This document shows, piece after piece, positions 28,573-37,014 of a stretch of 64,000 nucleotides of DNA (its first letter is position 1; each line of letters opens with the position of its first letter). A program made the position numbers and the translations under genes. Under the pieces are notes generated by a model. That model worked only from the letters and a program-made list of their open reading frames with translations. It had not been told where the DNA came from and did not search any database. Source of the stretch: Emergencia sp. 1XD21-10 (GTDB taxonomy: Bacteria; Bacillota; Clostridia; Peptostreptococcales; Anaerovoracaceae); contig NZ_QWEQ01000018.1 of assembly GCF_009936045.1 (NCBI RefSeq), positions 1 to 64,000 on the forward strand. Reading direction: 5' to 3'.

Positions 28573-29352
28573 TCACCCACCGGCAGCAATGCATCGGTTT
28601 ACTTTCCGAACACCAATCATAGCTTCCACATTGGTTCCCGCCTCTACCTCTGTATAGAAGCAGTAGGTTTCCTCCGCACGGCTGTCTTCTGGCACCGGTG
28701 CAGGCAGCTTTGCCATATAAATGGTAATTTCACCTCCAAGGGGTGCTTCCTTCTGGTAACGAAGGTTCACCGATGTAACCTCTTTTTCCTGAATATCAGG
28801 AATAAGTCCCCAAAGCATGTCAGGATAGTAAGTGTTGTTCATGTGCAGATTGATATCCACATCGCTGTAAGCCACCTGCTTCGTACCGACTTTTTCAAAT
28901 TTCAAATCCTTCGGCAGGCGAAACCTGTCTTTCAGCCCCATCTCGTGAGGTTCTTCCATCTCATAATTGCTAAGATCCACCTCAGAGGCTTTGCAAAGCT
29001 TTCCAGTCTCATGATTGACAACTGCCCAGACGCTATAGCCCTTTGCCACGATTTCACCTTTGCAGACCATGACAAAACATCTGATAAAGGTTGCACCCTT
29101 TTCCGGGCAGCGCCAAGTCTGTACCGTAATCTCATCGTACTTTTCCGTCTGTCTGTAAATTTCAATGGAAATTCGCGTCAGGATAAAAGCCTTGCCATCC
29201 ACAAACAGCTCATAATAAGTCGGTTTGCGGTCGCGCATTTGATGGTCTGCAGTCTCAATCATATACCGCTGCACCAGAGACGGCCGCAGATGATTATTGA
29301 TATCCACATCATGACTGGTGATTACATAATTGTCCGTGTATCTCATTTCCAC
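28573..29352 (-). CDS. acyl-ACP thioesterase (FatA/FatB family)
   Basis: Cytoplasmic hydrolase that releases fatty acid from acyl carrier protein, ending or redirecting fatty acid synthesis. It is 259 residues long with two tandem hotdog domains. The first begins NYVITSHDVDINNHLRP, the second carries VAYSDVDINLHMNNTYYPDML, the family's N-x-H-x-N catalytic region. The chain-length preference cannot be read. It sits alone between the Bce permease gene and array A, with GAAGGGTGG before the ATG. Confidence 0.9.
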   Translation of the reverse strand: MEMRYTDNYVITSHDVDINNHLRPSLVQRYMIETADHQMRDRKPTYYELFVDGKAFILTRISIEIYRQTEKYDEITVQTWRCPEKGATFIRCFVMVCKGEIVAKGYSVWAVVNHETGKLCKASEVDLSNYEMEEPHEMGLKDRFRLPKDLKFEKVGTKQVAYSDVDINLHMNNTYYPDMLWGLIPDIQEKEVTSVNLRYQKEAPLGGEITIYMAKLPAPVPEDSRAEETYCFYTEVEAGTNVEAMIGVRKVNRCIAAGG

Positions 29353-29396
29353 CCTTCTTTCTTTTCAGTCTGAAAGGTATTATAACACAAAATTTT

Positions 29397-31388
29397 TTAT
29401 CCCACAATCTTGTAATATTCTCTCGCCGTCACCATGTACACCAGAGCGTAAATCCCTGCAAAAATCAAGAAAGTCACCAGAGTGCAGACTGCAAAGAGCC
29501 CTACATTGGTCATAGCGAATACTAAAAGCAGCTTGGTAATCATCTTAAATGCCACAGCAATATGAATGCCTGCCATGACAAGAGGCACGAAGAACACCAT
29601 CAGCACCTGTTTACGAATGGTCGCTTTTACTTCCTTCTTGCTCATGCCTACCTTCTGCATAATCTCAAATTTCTCTTTATCATAGTAGCCCTCGGAAATC
29701 TGTTTATAGTAGATAATGAGCGCTGCCGCAAAGGTGAATACAATCCCCAGGAAGATGCCCAGAAACAGAAAGCCGCCAATCATCTCTACATAATCACCTG
29801 TTTCTTCTTCTTGCGTGGCAACCCTAAGCATTTCGTAGTGCAAACCAAGCTCACTGTCATCTTCTCTAAGCGCCTGTGCATAGTTGGCATTCAGCTGTTC
29901 ATCGCAGTCAGTATAAATGTTCAGGTGGGTATAGAGGTAACAGCTGTTTTCGTATCCACCATTTACCACTGTAAGAAGATTCTGCAGTGCTTCGTCATCT
30001 GCCAGAATTAAATAGCTGACATCGGTCATACCATTTTCTATCTCTGCCAGCTCCAGAAAACCGTCTACTTTCTCTTTCAGATGAAACTGTATGTTTCCCA
30101 CTTTGAAATCCTCAGAAACATCAGACAGAGTTGTATACATAGCAACTTCGTTTCCGGTAAGTCCCAGTTTTTTGCCTGTCAACCTAGTATATGAATCCTC
30201 TGTCATAGCTGCAAAGCTTACCATGTCTTTTATATTCTCCTCTGTTCCCCTTTCAAAAATGTAGTTTTCTTCGCTTCTTATTGCAACAAAGGTAAGGAAC
30301 TGATACGCCCTAATATTTTCGATTTTTACACCCATGCTGTCAGCACGATTTTTTGCGGCATTTTCAAGTTTTCCCATATCATCGTTTATTTTTGCCGTGC
30401 ACTCCTGAATATTAATATCTCCCGGAGCCATCTTGTCAACGGTATCATTCATACCGAAAAACAGGCTGACCGTGCCAGATACCATGACAAGCACCATAGT
30501 AGACAAAATGCAGATGTTTGCAAGTCCCACTGCATTTTGCTTCATTCTGTAAATCAATCCAGAAACTGCCGTAAAATTACCCGACTTATAGTAAAACTTT
30601 TTATTCTTACGCAGTGCCTTTAAAATGACGATACTTCCCGCAGTGAAAAGGCAATAGGTGCCGATTACAACAAGCACCACCGCCACAAAGAAAAGCATTA
30701 ACGCCTTCAGCGGATTTTCTGTAGTAATTGCAATGTAATATCCTGCCCCCAGACATAAAAATCCTACCAGAGCCAATGCGCCTTTTGCCTTCGGTTCTTT
30801 CTCCCCTACATTTCCTCCGTGAAGAAGTTCAATCGGCTTTGCAAGGCGAATACTCATCTGGTTTGCCAGTGTCGTCAGCACAAAAAGCGCACCAAAGAGA
30901 ATCGCACTGTAGATGATGGCATCTTTAGAAATCTCAATTCCAAAAGGTGGTTCTGCGCCAAAGACCCAGTTTAGAAACAAGTGTACCAGCTTGCTGAACA
31001 GAATTCCACTGAACATGCCGCAGATAAAGGATGACATCGAAATCAGCATCCCTTCTATCACCAGAATTCTGCCGATGTGTCGCTTTTCCATACCGAGAAT
31101 ATTGTAAAGACCGATTTCCTTTTTTCTCCGTTTCATAAGAAAGCTGTTGGTATAGAACAGGAAGATAAAGGAAAATATTGCCATAACTCCTACGCCCAGT
31201 CCCATAATCATGCTGAGACTGGCAGACATAGTCGATATTCCCTCATTCATGGCAAGAAAACAAATGATATAAAACATCCCCGTAATTCCTGCTGAAGCCA
31301 AAAAATACGGCAGATAAAACTTTCGATTATTTTTAATATTGGTCAGCGCAAGCTTCCATGAAAAACTTTTAGCCACGTTTACCACCAC
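29397..31388 (-). CDS. BceB-type ABC transporter permease
   Basis: Membrane permease of a peptide-antibiotic sensing and resistance transporter, 663 residues. The arrangement is one N-terminal segment, a block of FtsX-like segments, and a large extracytoplasmic domain (about residues 320-530, the presumed peptide-binding part). A C-terminal FtsX block with KISEGYYDKEKFEIMQKVGMS follows. Its start overlaps the ATPase gene by 20 bp. The kinase and regulator genes upstream complete a Bce module, which usually responds to bacitracin, lantibiotics or similar peptides. Confidence 0.9.
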   Translation of the reverse strand: MVVNVAKSFSWKLALTNIKNNRKFYLPYFLASAGITGMFYIICFLAMNEGISTMSASLSMIMGLGVGVMAIFSFIFLFYTNSFLMKRRKKEIGLYNILGMEKRHIGRILVIEGMLISMSSFICGMFSGILFSKLVHLFLNWVFGAEPPFGIEISKDAIIYSAILFGALFVLTTLANQMSIRLAKPIELLHGGNVGEKEPKAKGALALVGFLCLGAGYYIAITTENPLKALMLFFVAVVLVVIGTYCLFTAGSIVILKALRKNKKFYYKSGNFTAVSGLIYRMKQNAVGLANICILSTMVLVMVSGTVSLFFGMNDTVDKMAPGDINIQECTAKINDDMGKLENAAKNRADSMGVKIENIRAYQFLTFVAIRSEENYIFERGTEENIKDMVSFAAMTEDSYTRLTGKKLGLTGNEVAMYTTLSDVSEDFKVGNIQFHLKEKVDGFLELAEIENGMTDVSYLILADDEALQNLLTVVNGGYENSCYLYTHLNIYTDCDEQLNANYAQALREDDSELGLHYEMLRVATQEEETGDYVEMIGGFLFLGIFLGIVFTFAAALIIYYKQISEGYYDKEKFEIMQKVGMSKKEVKATIRKQVLMVFFVPLVMAGIHIAVAFKMITKLLLVFAMTNVGLFAVCTLVTFLIFAGIYALVYMVTAREYYKIVG

Positions 31389-32136
31389 CTGACTGCAAAA
31401 CCGTCAGTGTGTCCGAAATCTTTGCGAACATCTCATCTTCGGTCATATTTGCTCTGTAAATCTGATGGAACACTTCACCGTCTTTAATAAAGAGCACTCT
31501 GCTGGCGTGACTTGCCGCTTTGGTACTGTGGGTCACCATCAGAATCGTCTGTCCCGCTTCATTGATCTCACCAAAAAGTTTGAGCAGACTGTCGGATGCA
31601 GCAGAGTCCAGCGCCCCTGTCGGTTCATCTGCCAAAATCAGCTGCGGACTTGTAATCAACGCTCTTGCAACCGCCGCTCTCTGCTTCTGTCCGCCAGATA
31701 CTTCATAAGGATATTTCTTCAGGATATCTTTAATTGCCAGATGTTCCGCAATAGGAGCAAGCTTCTTTGCCATTTCTTTATAATTTTTCTTCGCCAGCAC
31801 CAGAGGCAGGAAAATATTGTCCTGCAGTGAAAAGGTATCCAGCAGATTGAAATCCTGAAACACAAATCCAAGATTATCACGGCGAAATGCGGAAATTTCC
31901 CGCTCAGAAATCGTTACGATATTTCTGCCGGCAAGGAGCACCTCGCCGCTGGTCGGCTTATCCAGCGCCGCTAAAATGTTGAGCAACGTGGTTTTACCGG
32001 AACCTGATTCCCCCATAATTGCCACATATTCACCCTCTTCAACAGAAAAAGACACATTGGAAAGTGCCTGCACCTGATTTCCTCCAAAGCGGGTCGTATA
32101 GATTTTCTTCAAATTTTTAACTTCTAAAATGGTCAT
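31369..32136 (-). CDS. BceA-type ABC transporter ATPase
   Basis: ATP-binding subunit of 255 residues paired with the BceB-type permease. Walker A is MGESGSGKTTLLNILA, the signature is VSGGQKQRAAVARAL, Walker B is LILADEPTGALDS, and the switch His is in MVTHSTKAASHA. The DEPTGALD wording is typical of the MacB/BceA branch. It lies 80 bp after the sensor kinase gene and overlaps the permease gene. Confidence 0.93.
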   Translation of the reverse strand: MTILEVKNLKKIYTTRFGGNQVQALSNVSFSVEEGEYVAIMGESGSGKTTLLNILAALDKPTSGEVLLAGRNIVTISEREISAFRRDNLGFVFQDFNLLDTFSLQDNIFLPLVLAKKNYKEMAKKLAPIAEHLAIKDILKKYPYEVSGGQKQRAAVARALITSPQLILADEPTGALDSAASDSLLKLFGEINEAGQTILMVTHSTKAASHASRVLFIKDGEVFHQIYRANMTEDEMFAKISDTLTVLQSGGGKRG

Positions 32137-32216
32137 TTTTTGAACCCCTTTCTATGAACATGGCTCTATGATAGCAAAAAAGGGAACATAAGTCCTATAC
32201 ATTCCCTTACAATCCT

Positions 32217-33202
32217 TTATTCAAATCTTACATTTTCGTAAGTCCCAAGCCCCAGCTTCACCTTCGTGCCCTTGCCCACCTGCGATTCGATGGTCATAGT
32301 GTGTCCCAGCTTATTCATAATCATCCTGCAAAGATAAAGCCCTATACCCGTTGACTTCTTATCCTTGCGTCCAGTATAGCCAGTATATCCTTTATCAAAT
32401 ATCCGCGGCAGATCTTCCTCCTGGATACCGATTCCCGTATCCTCAATCACAAGCGTACAAGGCAGCACCTTGTCCATATAAATAGAAATTTTTCCGGACG
32501 GTGTATATTTCAGCGCATTGGAAAGCACCTGCTCCAGCACAAAGGAAAGCCACTTTTCATCGGAAATCGTCTTTGCATCGACTCCCTGATAATCCAGAGA
32601 TATCTTTTTCTTAATAAAGATTGTAGAATATTTTTTTACTACTTCACGGATAATCTTGTCAATCTCCTGCCGTTCAATGCGAAAGTCCGTGCTATCCGCA
32701 CCCAGCCGCAAATACTGCAGCACCATCTCCACGTACTGTTCCACCTTAAACAGTTCCATAACAAGCTGATCTCTGCACACTCCAGGCATTTCACTCTGCA
32801 GCAGTAAATCCATAGCAGCAATCGGCGTTTTAATCTGGTGCGCCCACAGCGTATAGTACTCAATCATATCGCTCATAGCCTTGTCTCTTTCCGACACCGC
32901 CGCCGAAGTCGTTGCATACAGGGATTTGATAATTTTCAGATATTCTTCTTCAATGGCATTGGCAGCTGCTCCGGTCCAAACTGGATTCTCGCCCTGATAT
33001 CCTGCAAAACTTCCTGCCTCTGCCGAAATCTTGCATAGCTGTAAATCATGAACACTAAGGCAAAAAACAGGCAAAGCACAATCGCATAGATGAGGGCGTC
33101 ATACGGCATCCCAAAGAGAAATGCCACCAGACAAAATATCCCCAGATACACCAAAAACAGCAGCGCCGTCTTACATTTGCTTCTAATATATTTTCCAATC
33201 AT
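32217..33202 (-). pseudogene. BceS-type sensor histidine kinase, frameshifted
   Basis: An intramembrane-sensing kinase (about 328 residues if intact) split across two frames. The first 80 residues, from ATG at 33202, hold two membrane segments (ALLFLVYLGIFCLVAFLFG, ALIYAIVLCLFFALVFMIY) and read through GPEQLP near 32961. The kinase part then continues in another frame from ANAIEEEYLK. It includes the H-box WAHQIKTPIAAMDLLLQ, the N-box VLSNALKYTPS, and G-boxes DTGIGIQEEDL and STGIGLYLC. Adding one base at about 32960 would restore the frame. This is a recent mutation, phase variation or a sequencing error. No homopolymer is at the site. Confidence 0.85.
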
Positions 33203-33204
33203 AA

Positions 33205-33876
33205 TTATTCTACCAGATATCCCATACCTTTCTTCGTCTTAATAAAATCATTCAGTCCGCTGGCTTCCAGCTTTCTGCGAAGTCTTGCCACATTGACGGT
33301 AAGTGTGTTCTCATCTACAAAGCTGTCGGTCTCCCAAAGCCGCTCCATCATATCATCTCTGCTGACGACATTTCCTTTTCGCTCCAGCAGAATCTGCAAA
33401 ATGCGAAACTCGTTTTTGGTCAAGTCGATCTTTTCTCCCTCATAGGTTAAGCTTGCATCCCCCATATTCAGTACCGCGCCCATGTGAGTCAAAACAGGGC
33501 TTTGCACACCGAAATCATAGGTTCTGCGAAGCAGCGCCTGCACCTTTGCAGTCAGCACCGCAAGGTCGAAAGGTTTTGCAATAAAATCATCTCCACCCAT
33601 ATTCATAGCCATGACGATATTCATATTATCTGATGCCGAGGAAATAAAGATGATTGGAACCTTGGAAACCGCCCTAATCTGGGTGCACCAATAATAGCCG
33701 TTAAAAAAGGGCAGCCCGATATCAAGCAGAACCAAATCCGGTTCAAAGCTTTCGAATTCTCCCATCACATCCTTAAAATTTTCCACACAGTGGGCGCTGC
33801 AATTCCATGTTTCTATATGATGGGCGATAGATTTTGCAATCACCACGTCGTCTTCTACAATGAGTATTTTGTGCAT
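33205..33876 (-). CDS. BceR-type OmpR-family response regulator
   Basis: DNA-binding response regulator of 223 residues controlling the adjacent Bce transporter. The receiver domain has VEDD near the start, the phosphoacceptor Asp in DLVLLDIGLPFFNGY, and Lys in DFIAKPFD. The C-terminal winged helix (LTKNEFRILQILLERKGNVVSRDDMMERLW) is OmpR-like. I start at the ATG at 33876 (MHKILIVEDD), preceded by GGGGGAAGAG, not at the frame opening at 33945. It is 2 bp upstream of the frameshifted kinase gene. Confidence 0.93.
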   Translation of the reverse strand: MHKILIVEDDVVIAKSIAHHIETWNCSAHCVENFKDVMGEFESFEPDLVLLDIGLPFFNGYYWCTQIRAVSKVPIIFISSASDNMNIVMAMNMGGDDFIAKPFDLAVLTAKVQALLRRTYDFGVQSPVLTHMGAVLNMGDASLTYEGEKIDLTKNEFRILQILLERKGNVVSRDDMMERLWETDSFVDENTLTVNVARLRRKLEASGLNDFIKTKKGMGYLVE

Positions 33877-34005
33877 GTTCTCTTCCCCCTTTTTTGATTC
33901 TATTTTACCATTCTTCTTTTTTCTTTGCAAGAAAAGGAAACGCACGGGGGAGCAGTGTGCGGACGCCCTGCTACGCTTCTCTTAAAAGACGGGCACAGGG
34001 TATAT

Positions 34006-34284
34006 CTTTAACCCAAATCTCGATTTTCTGTAAAAAATGTATAAGAGATTTGTCTCTGAAGTTAGTACACCTTACATTTCCCGCAAAATATCACATAAAT
34101 TTATCCAAACCTTACGCAAAATGCAATATTTCAGCAGAAAACCAAGTATCAATTCTTATGAAGTACAGCCATCGACGAGCCACATTCCATACGCTTATAC
34201 ATTTTTTTGGTGTTTTCCATTTCTCGGTTAAGAATCGACCCTTCTCTTATACACTTTTTTAAAAAAAGTCGATTTTAGGTTAAG
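34006..34284. repeat. array B: three CTTATACA / GGTTAAG pairs at 32-bp offset
   Basis: The 532-bp gap between the divergent regulator and reductase genes contains CTTATACA at 34194 and 34246. GGTTAAG follows exactly 32 bp later at 34226 and 34278. A third pair is in the opposite direction: CTTATACA reading from 34045 and GGTTAAA from 34013, again 32 bp. The two forward pairs are 52 bp apart. The two words share an inverted CTTA/TAAG core. T-runs follow each CTTATACA. Apart from the promoter at 34337 I see nothing else in the gap. Confidence 0.7.
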
Positions 34285-34336
34285 ACACCGCGCTGAAATG
34301 GCGGTCGAAATGACGCCGGTCATCAGAAAGAAAGTA

Positions 34337-34365
34337 TAAACAAAACCGCCAATTGATGGTATAAT
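34337..34365 (+). promoter_or_regulatory. sigmaA promoter for the aldo/keto reductase gene
   Basis: TAAACA (34337-34342), a 17-bp spacer and a perfect TATAAT (34360-34365) lie 44 bp before the start codon. Array B ends 52 bp upstream of the -35. Confidence 0.7.
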
Positions 34366-34408
34366 ACTTCCATAGAATGCTTTAAGAAAAAGATAGAGGT
34401 GATATTTG

Positions 34409-35428
34409 ATGACACAAGTCAGACTTGGAAAAACAGAAATTATTACAAATAAAAACGGCTTTGGCGCACTTCCGATTCAGAGAATTTCTTATGAAGAAGC
34501 TGATGCTTTGATTATGAAGGCTTACGAGGCAGGTATCACTTTCTTTGATACTGCCAGATTTTATACAGACAGTGAATCCAAGCTGGGCAAATCTTTGAGT
34601 GAAAGAGGGCTGCGGGAAAAAGTCTATATTGCCAGCAAAACCATGTGCAGCACTACAGAAGAATTTTGGTCACAGCTTGAAACCACCCTCACTAATCTGC
34701 AGACCGATTATCTGGATTTGTATCAGTTCCACAATCCCGCTTTCTGTCCAAAACCAGGCGACGGCACAGGGCTTTACGAGGCAATGTTGGATGCCAAATC
34801 CCAAGGGAAAATTCGCCACATCGGTATTACCAATCATAGGCTGGCTGTGGCGCATGAAGCCATCGAATCCGGACTTTACGAAACGCTGCAGTTTCCGTTC
34901 AGTTACCTTGCCAGTGAAGAAGAAATTCAGCTGGTAGAAAAATGTAAAGAAGCAGATATGGGATTTATCGCTATGAAAGCTATGGGCGGCGGGCTGATTA
35001 CTCGTGCAGATGCCTCTTATACTTTCTGTGCGCAGTACGAAAATGTGCTGCCAATCTGGGGTGTACAAAGACAGGAGGAACTACAGCAATTTCTGGACTG
35101 TGAGAAAAATCCACCGCAGATGGATGCTGCTATGAAGAATTTTATTGCGCAGGAGAAAGCAGAACTTGCAGGTGATTTCTGCCGTGGCTGCGGCTACTGC
35201 ATGCCTTGCCCTGCAGGCATTAAAATCAACGACTGCGCCCGCATGTCGCTGATGATTCGCCGCGCGCCGACAGGTATCTACATGGATCAGGATCATCAGA
35301 AGGATATGGAACAGATTGCAGAGTGTCTTCACTGCGGTCAGTGTAAAGAACGCTGCCCTTACGGACTAGATACACCGGCATTACTTGAAAAGAATCTAAA
35401 GGATTATCGTGAGCAATTGAAGAAATAA
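34409..35428 (+). CDS. aldo/keto reductase with C-terminal 4Fe-4S domain
   Basis: A 339-residue oxidoreductase. The N-terminal TIM-barrel has AKR motifs (FFDTARFYTDSESKLGKSL, YLDLYQFHNP, GKIRHIGITNHR). The C-terminal 80 residues carry two cysteine clusters, CRGCGYCMPCPAGIKINDC and CLHCGQCKERCPYGLDTP, typical of ferredoxin-type [4Fe-4S] centres. Such fusions are common in anaerobes, with unknown carbonyl substrates. I use the ATG at 34409, with AGAGGTGAT upstream; a TTG immediately before it is less likely. Monocistronic. Confidence 0.9.
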   Translation: MTQVRLGKTEIITNKNGFGALPIQRISYEEADALIMKAYEAGITFFDTARFYTDSESKLGKSLSERGLREKVYIASKTMCSTTEEFWSQLETTLTNLQTDYLDLYQFHNPAFCPKPGDGTGLYEAMLDAKSQGKIRHIGITNHRLAVAHEAIESGLYETLQFPFSYLASEEEIQLVEKCKEADMGFIAMKAMGGGLITRADASYTFCAQYENVLPIWGVQRQEELQQFLDCEKNPPQMDAAMKNFIAQEKAELAGDFCRGCGYCMPCPAGIKINDCARMSLMIRRAPTGIYMDQDHQKDMEQIAECLHCGQCKERCPYGLDTPALLEKNLKDYREQLKK

Positions 35429-35433
35429 TTATA

Positions 35434-35476
35434 AAAATGACCGCATGCTATCAAATTATGCTAGCTGTGGTCATTT
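35434..35476. terminator. bidirectional terminator between the reductase and citC
   Basis: AAAATGACC and GGTCATTTT flank a region that itself pairs (GCATGCTA / TAGC). The A and T runs on both sides serve the convergent reductase and citC genes. Confidence 0.85.
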
Positions 35477-35479
35477 TCT

Positions 35480-36487
35480 TCATTTTAGTTCTCTTTGCAG
35501 ATATTTTAAGGTCGTTTCCGGCAGCAGTTTTGCAAGTTTATCTGTTTCTACGCCTTCATTCTTCAAAAGCGCTCTGACTCTGCTGGCACTGATGGCCTCT
35601 CCACCCGCAGTCAGGCGAGGAATTTCTTCCACGCTGATTCCTGCTTTAGGCAGTCTTTTTTTCAGAGTTTCATTATAGATTTCTGTCACCGGAGAAAAAG
35701 GCTCTGTCCCCAGAAAACGCACCGATACGCCCAGCGCCGGAGCGATATATTCTGCGAACAGCTCTGCATCTATGGCAGCATGTGCGTAAGCCAGATTTTC
35801 TTCTTTCGTAAAATAGCTGGGAAAAGTCAGGCTAGATACTGCATAGCGCCCGCCGGGTATTACGGTCACATTCCTTAAATCTGCCACTCCTGCCTTTACC
35901 ATGGCAAAACGATCCGCAAAGGAAAACTGCGAAACATCTTCTTCCACTACTAAAAGAAATACATGGCTGCAGGCTGAGGCAGCTTTCTCCACCAGGTAAC
36001 GATGTCCCTTCGTAAACGGATTGCAGTTCATCACCAACGCACCGACCAAAAATGCGTCTTCGAAGGCGGCGGATACCCCTTGTCTGTAAGTTTTCAATTT
36101 TTCTACATACTGAGCAATCCCTGCCTCGCCCCATTCCAGCAGCGCCGCATAAGGTCTTGCCGTTGCTGCAAGGCGAAATCCAAGCCCAGTAAACTGCATT
36201 GCTTTTTCTGGTTTGGTGAAAAGATACAGACTGCGGTTGCCCTGCTCTGCGGCTTTCTGCGCCAGATGGGTCATCACCTTCGCAGTTAAATCTTCGCCTT
36301 GAAATTCAGGATGGACAGCGATACCCTGAATCATATCACCTTTGAGACTGCCGCAGGCGACCAGCCTGTCATGGAAAAATATCCCGGCAGTATAGTCCAC
36401 CGCTTGGGGCAGTGTAAGTCCGCAAAGGGAAAGCAGGCTTTCCGCCTGTTCTATGTTGATGGTTTCAATATAAAACATGGTTCTCAT
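35480..36487 (-). CDS. citC: citrate/citramalate lyase ligase CitC
   Basis: Ligase of 335 residues that acetylates the thiol of the lyase acyl carrier protein prosthetic group with ATP and acetate, activating the lyase. The N-terminal GNAT-like domain covers about residues 1-125. The C-terminal nucleotidylyltransferase domain has MNCNPFTKGHRYLVEKA with the HxGH-like site, and ISASRVRALLKNEGV. It lies 527 bp after citF, separated by array C, in the same orientation. Two ATGs (36487 and 36478) are possible starts. In this operon the target is more likely citramalate lyase than citrate lyase. Confidence 0.92.
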   Translation of the reverse strand: MRTMFYIETINIEQAESLLSLCGLTLPQAVDYTAGIFFHDRLVACGSLKGDMIQGIAVHPEFQGEDLTAKVMTHLAQKAAEQGNRSLYLFTKPEKAMQFTGLGFRLAATARPYAALLEWGEAGIAQYVEKLKTYRQGVSAAFEDAFLVGALVMNCNPFTKGHRYLVEKAASACSHVFLLVVEEDVSQFSFADRFAMVKAGVADLRNVTVIPGGRYAVSSLTFPSYFTKEENLAYAHAAIDAELFAEYIAPALGVSVRFLGTEPFSPVTEIYNETLKKRLPKAGISVEEIPRLTAGGEAISASRVRALLKNEGVETDKLAKLLPETTLKYLQRELK

Positions 36488-36559
36488 TCCGTTCCGTTTT
36501 TGTGAATTTTGCAGAAAACTGTTGGCTCATTGCCGGTCGGCAGCTTTCGCAATAGGAAA

Positions 36560-36984
36560 GTTATGCAATCCCACTTTTGAGTAGGGCATTTGCACAACCT
36601 TTGGGGATCGCATGCGACCAGGTTGTGCAGATTCATCTAAAGCAGGAGGGTTTGCACAACTGCGGACTAATCTGCGCTGAGAAAGCTGTGCAGAGTTGTG
36701 CAGATTAGACTGTTTACAGACAACTTAGCAAAACCCAAAACAGTCTTTCGCTGTAAAAGTTGTACAGACAGTTCTTCTATAGAAGGATTTGCACAACCGC
36801 CAAGTAAGTGACTGTGAAAAAGTTGTGCAAGCAAACCCTATTACCACTTCTAATGCACAACTTTTGGGAATCGCATGCGACCGGATTGTGCAGATTCGTC
36901 TAAATCAGGAGGGTTTGCACAACTGCGGACTAATCCGCACTGCGGAAGTTGTGCAAATCAGATTATATCCAATATCTATGCAAA
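36560..36984. repeat. array C: regularly alternating GTTGTGCA / TGCACAAC words, about 31-32 bp apart
   Basis: The 527-bp gap between citF and citC has no gene. TGCACAAC is at 36591, 36653, 36790, 36854 and 36916, and GTTGTGCA at 36622, 36695, 36822 and 36948. One-mismatch copies are at 36560, 36686, 36759 and 36885. Orientation alternates, and successive starts differ by 31 or 32 bp over most of the array. The flank often extends the word to TTTGCACAAC. A segment of about 110 bp (from 36592) recurs 263 bp later (from 36855) with about 85% identity, so the array grew partly by duplication. Expected chance occurrence of an 8-mer on both strands is about two in the whole window. Confidence 0.85.
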
Positions 36985-37014
36985 AGCCCGCCTCTGCAAA
37001 CAATAGTGCACTTT

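Noticed and set aside
36560-36984. Array C considered as a CRISPR array
   Set aside because: The repeated unit is only 8-10 bp, alternates in orientation, spacers of about 23 bp are partly duplicated, and no cas genes are present.
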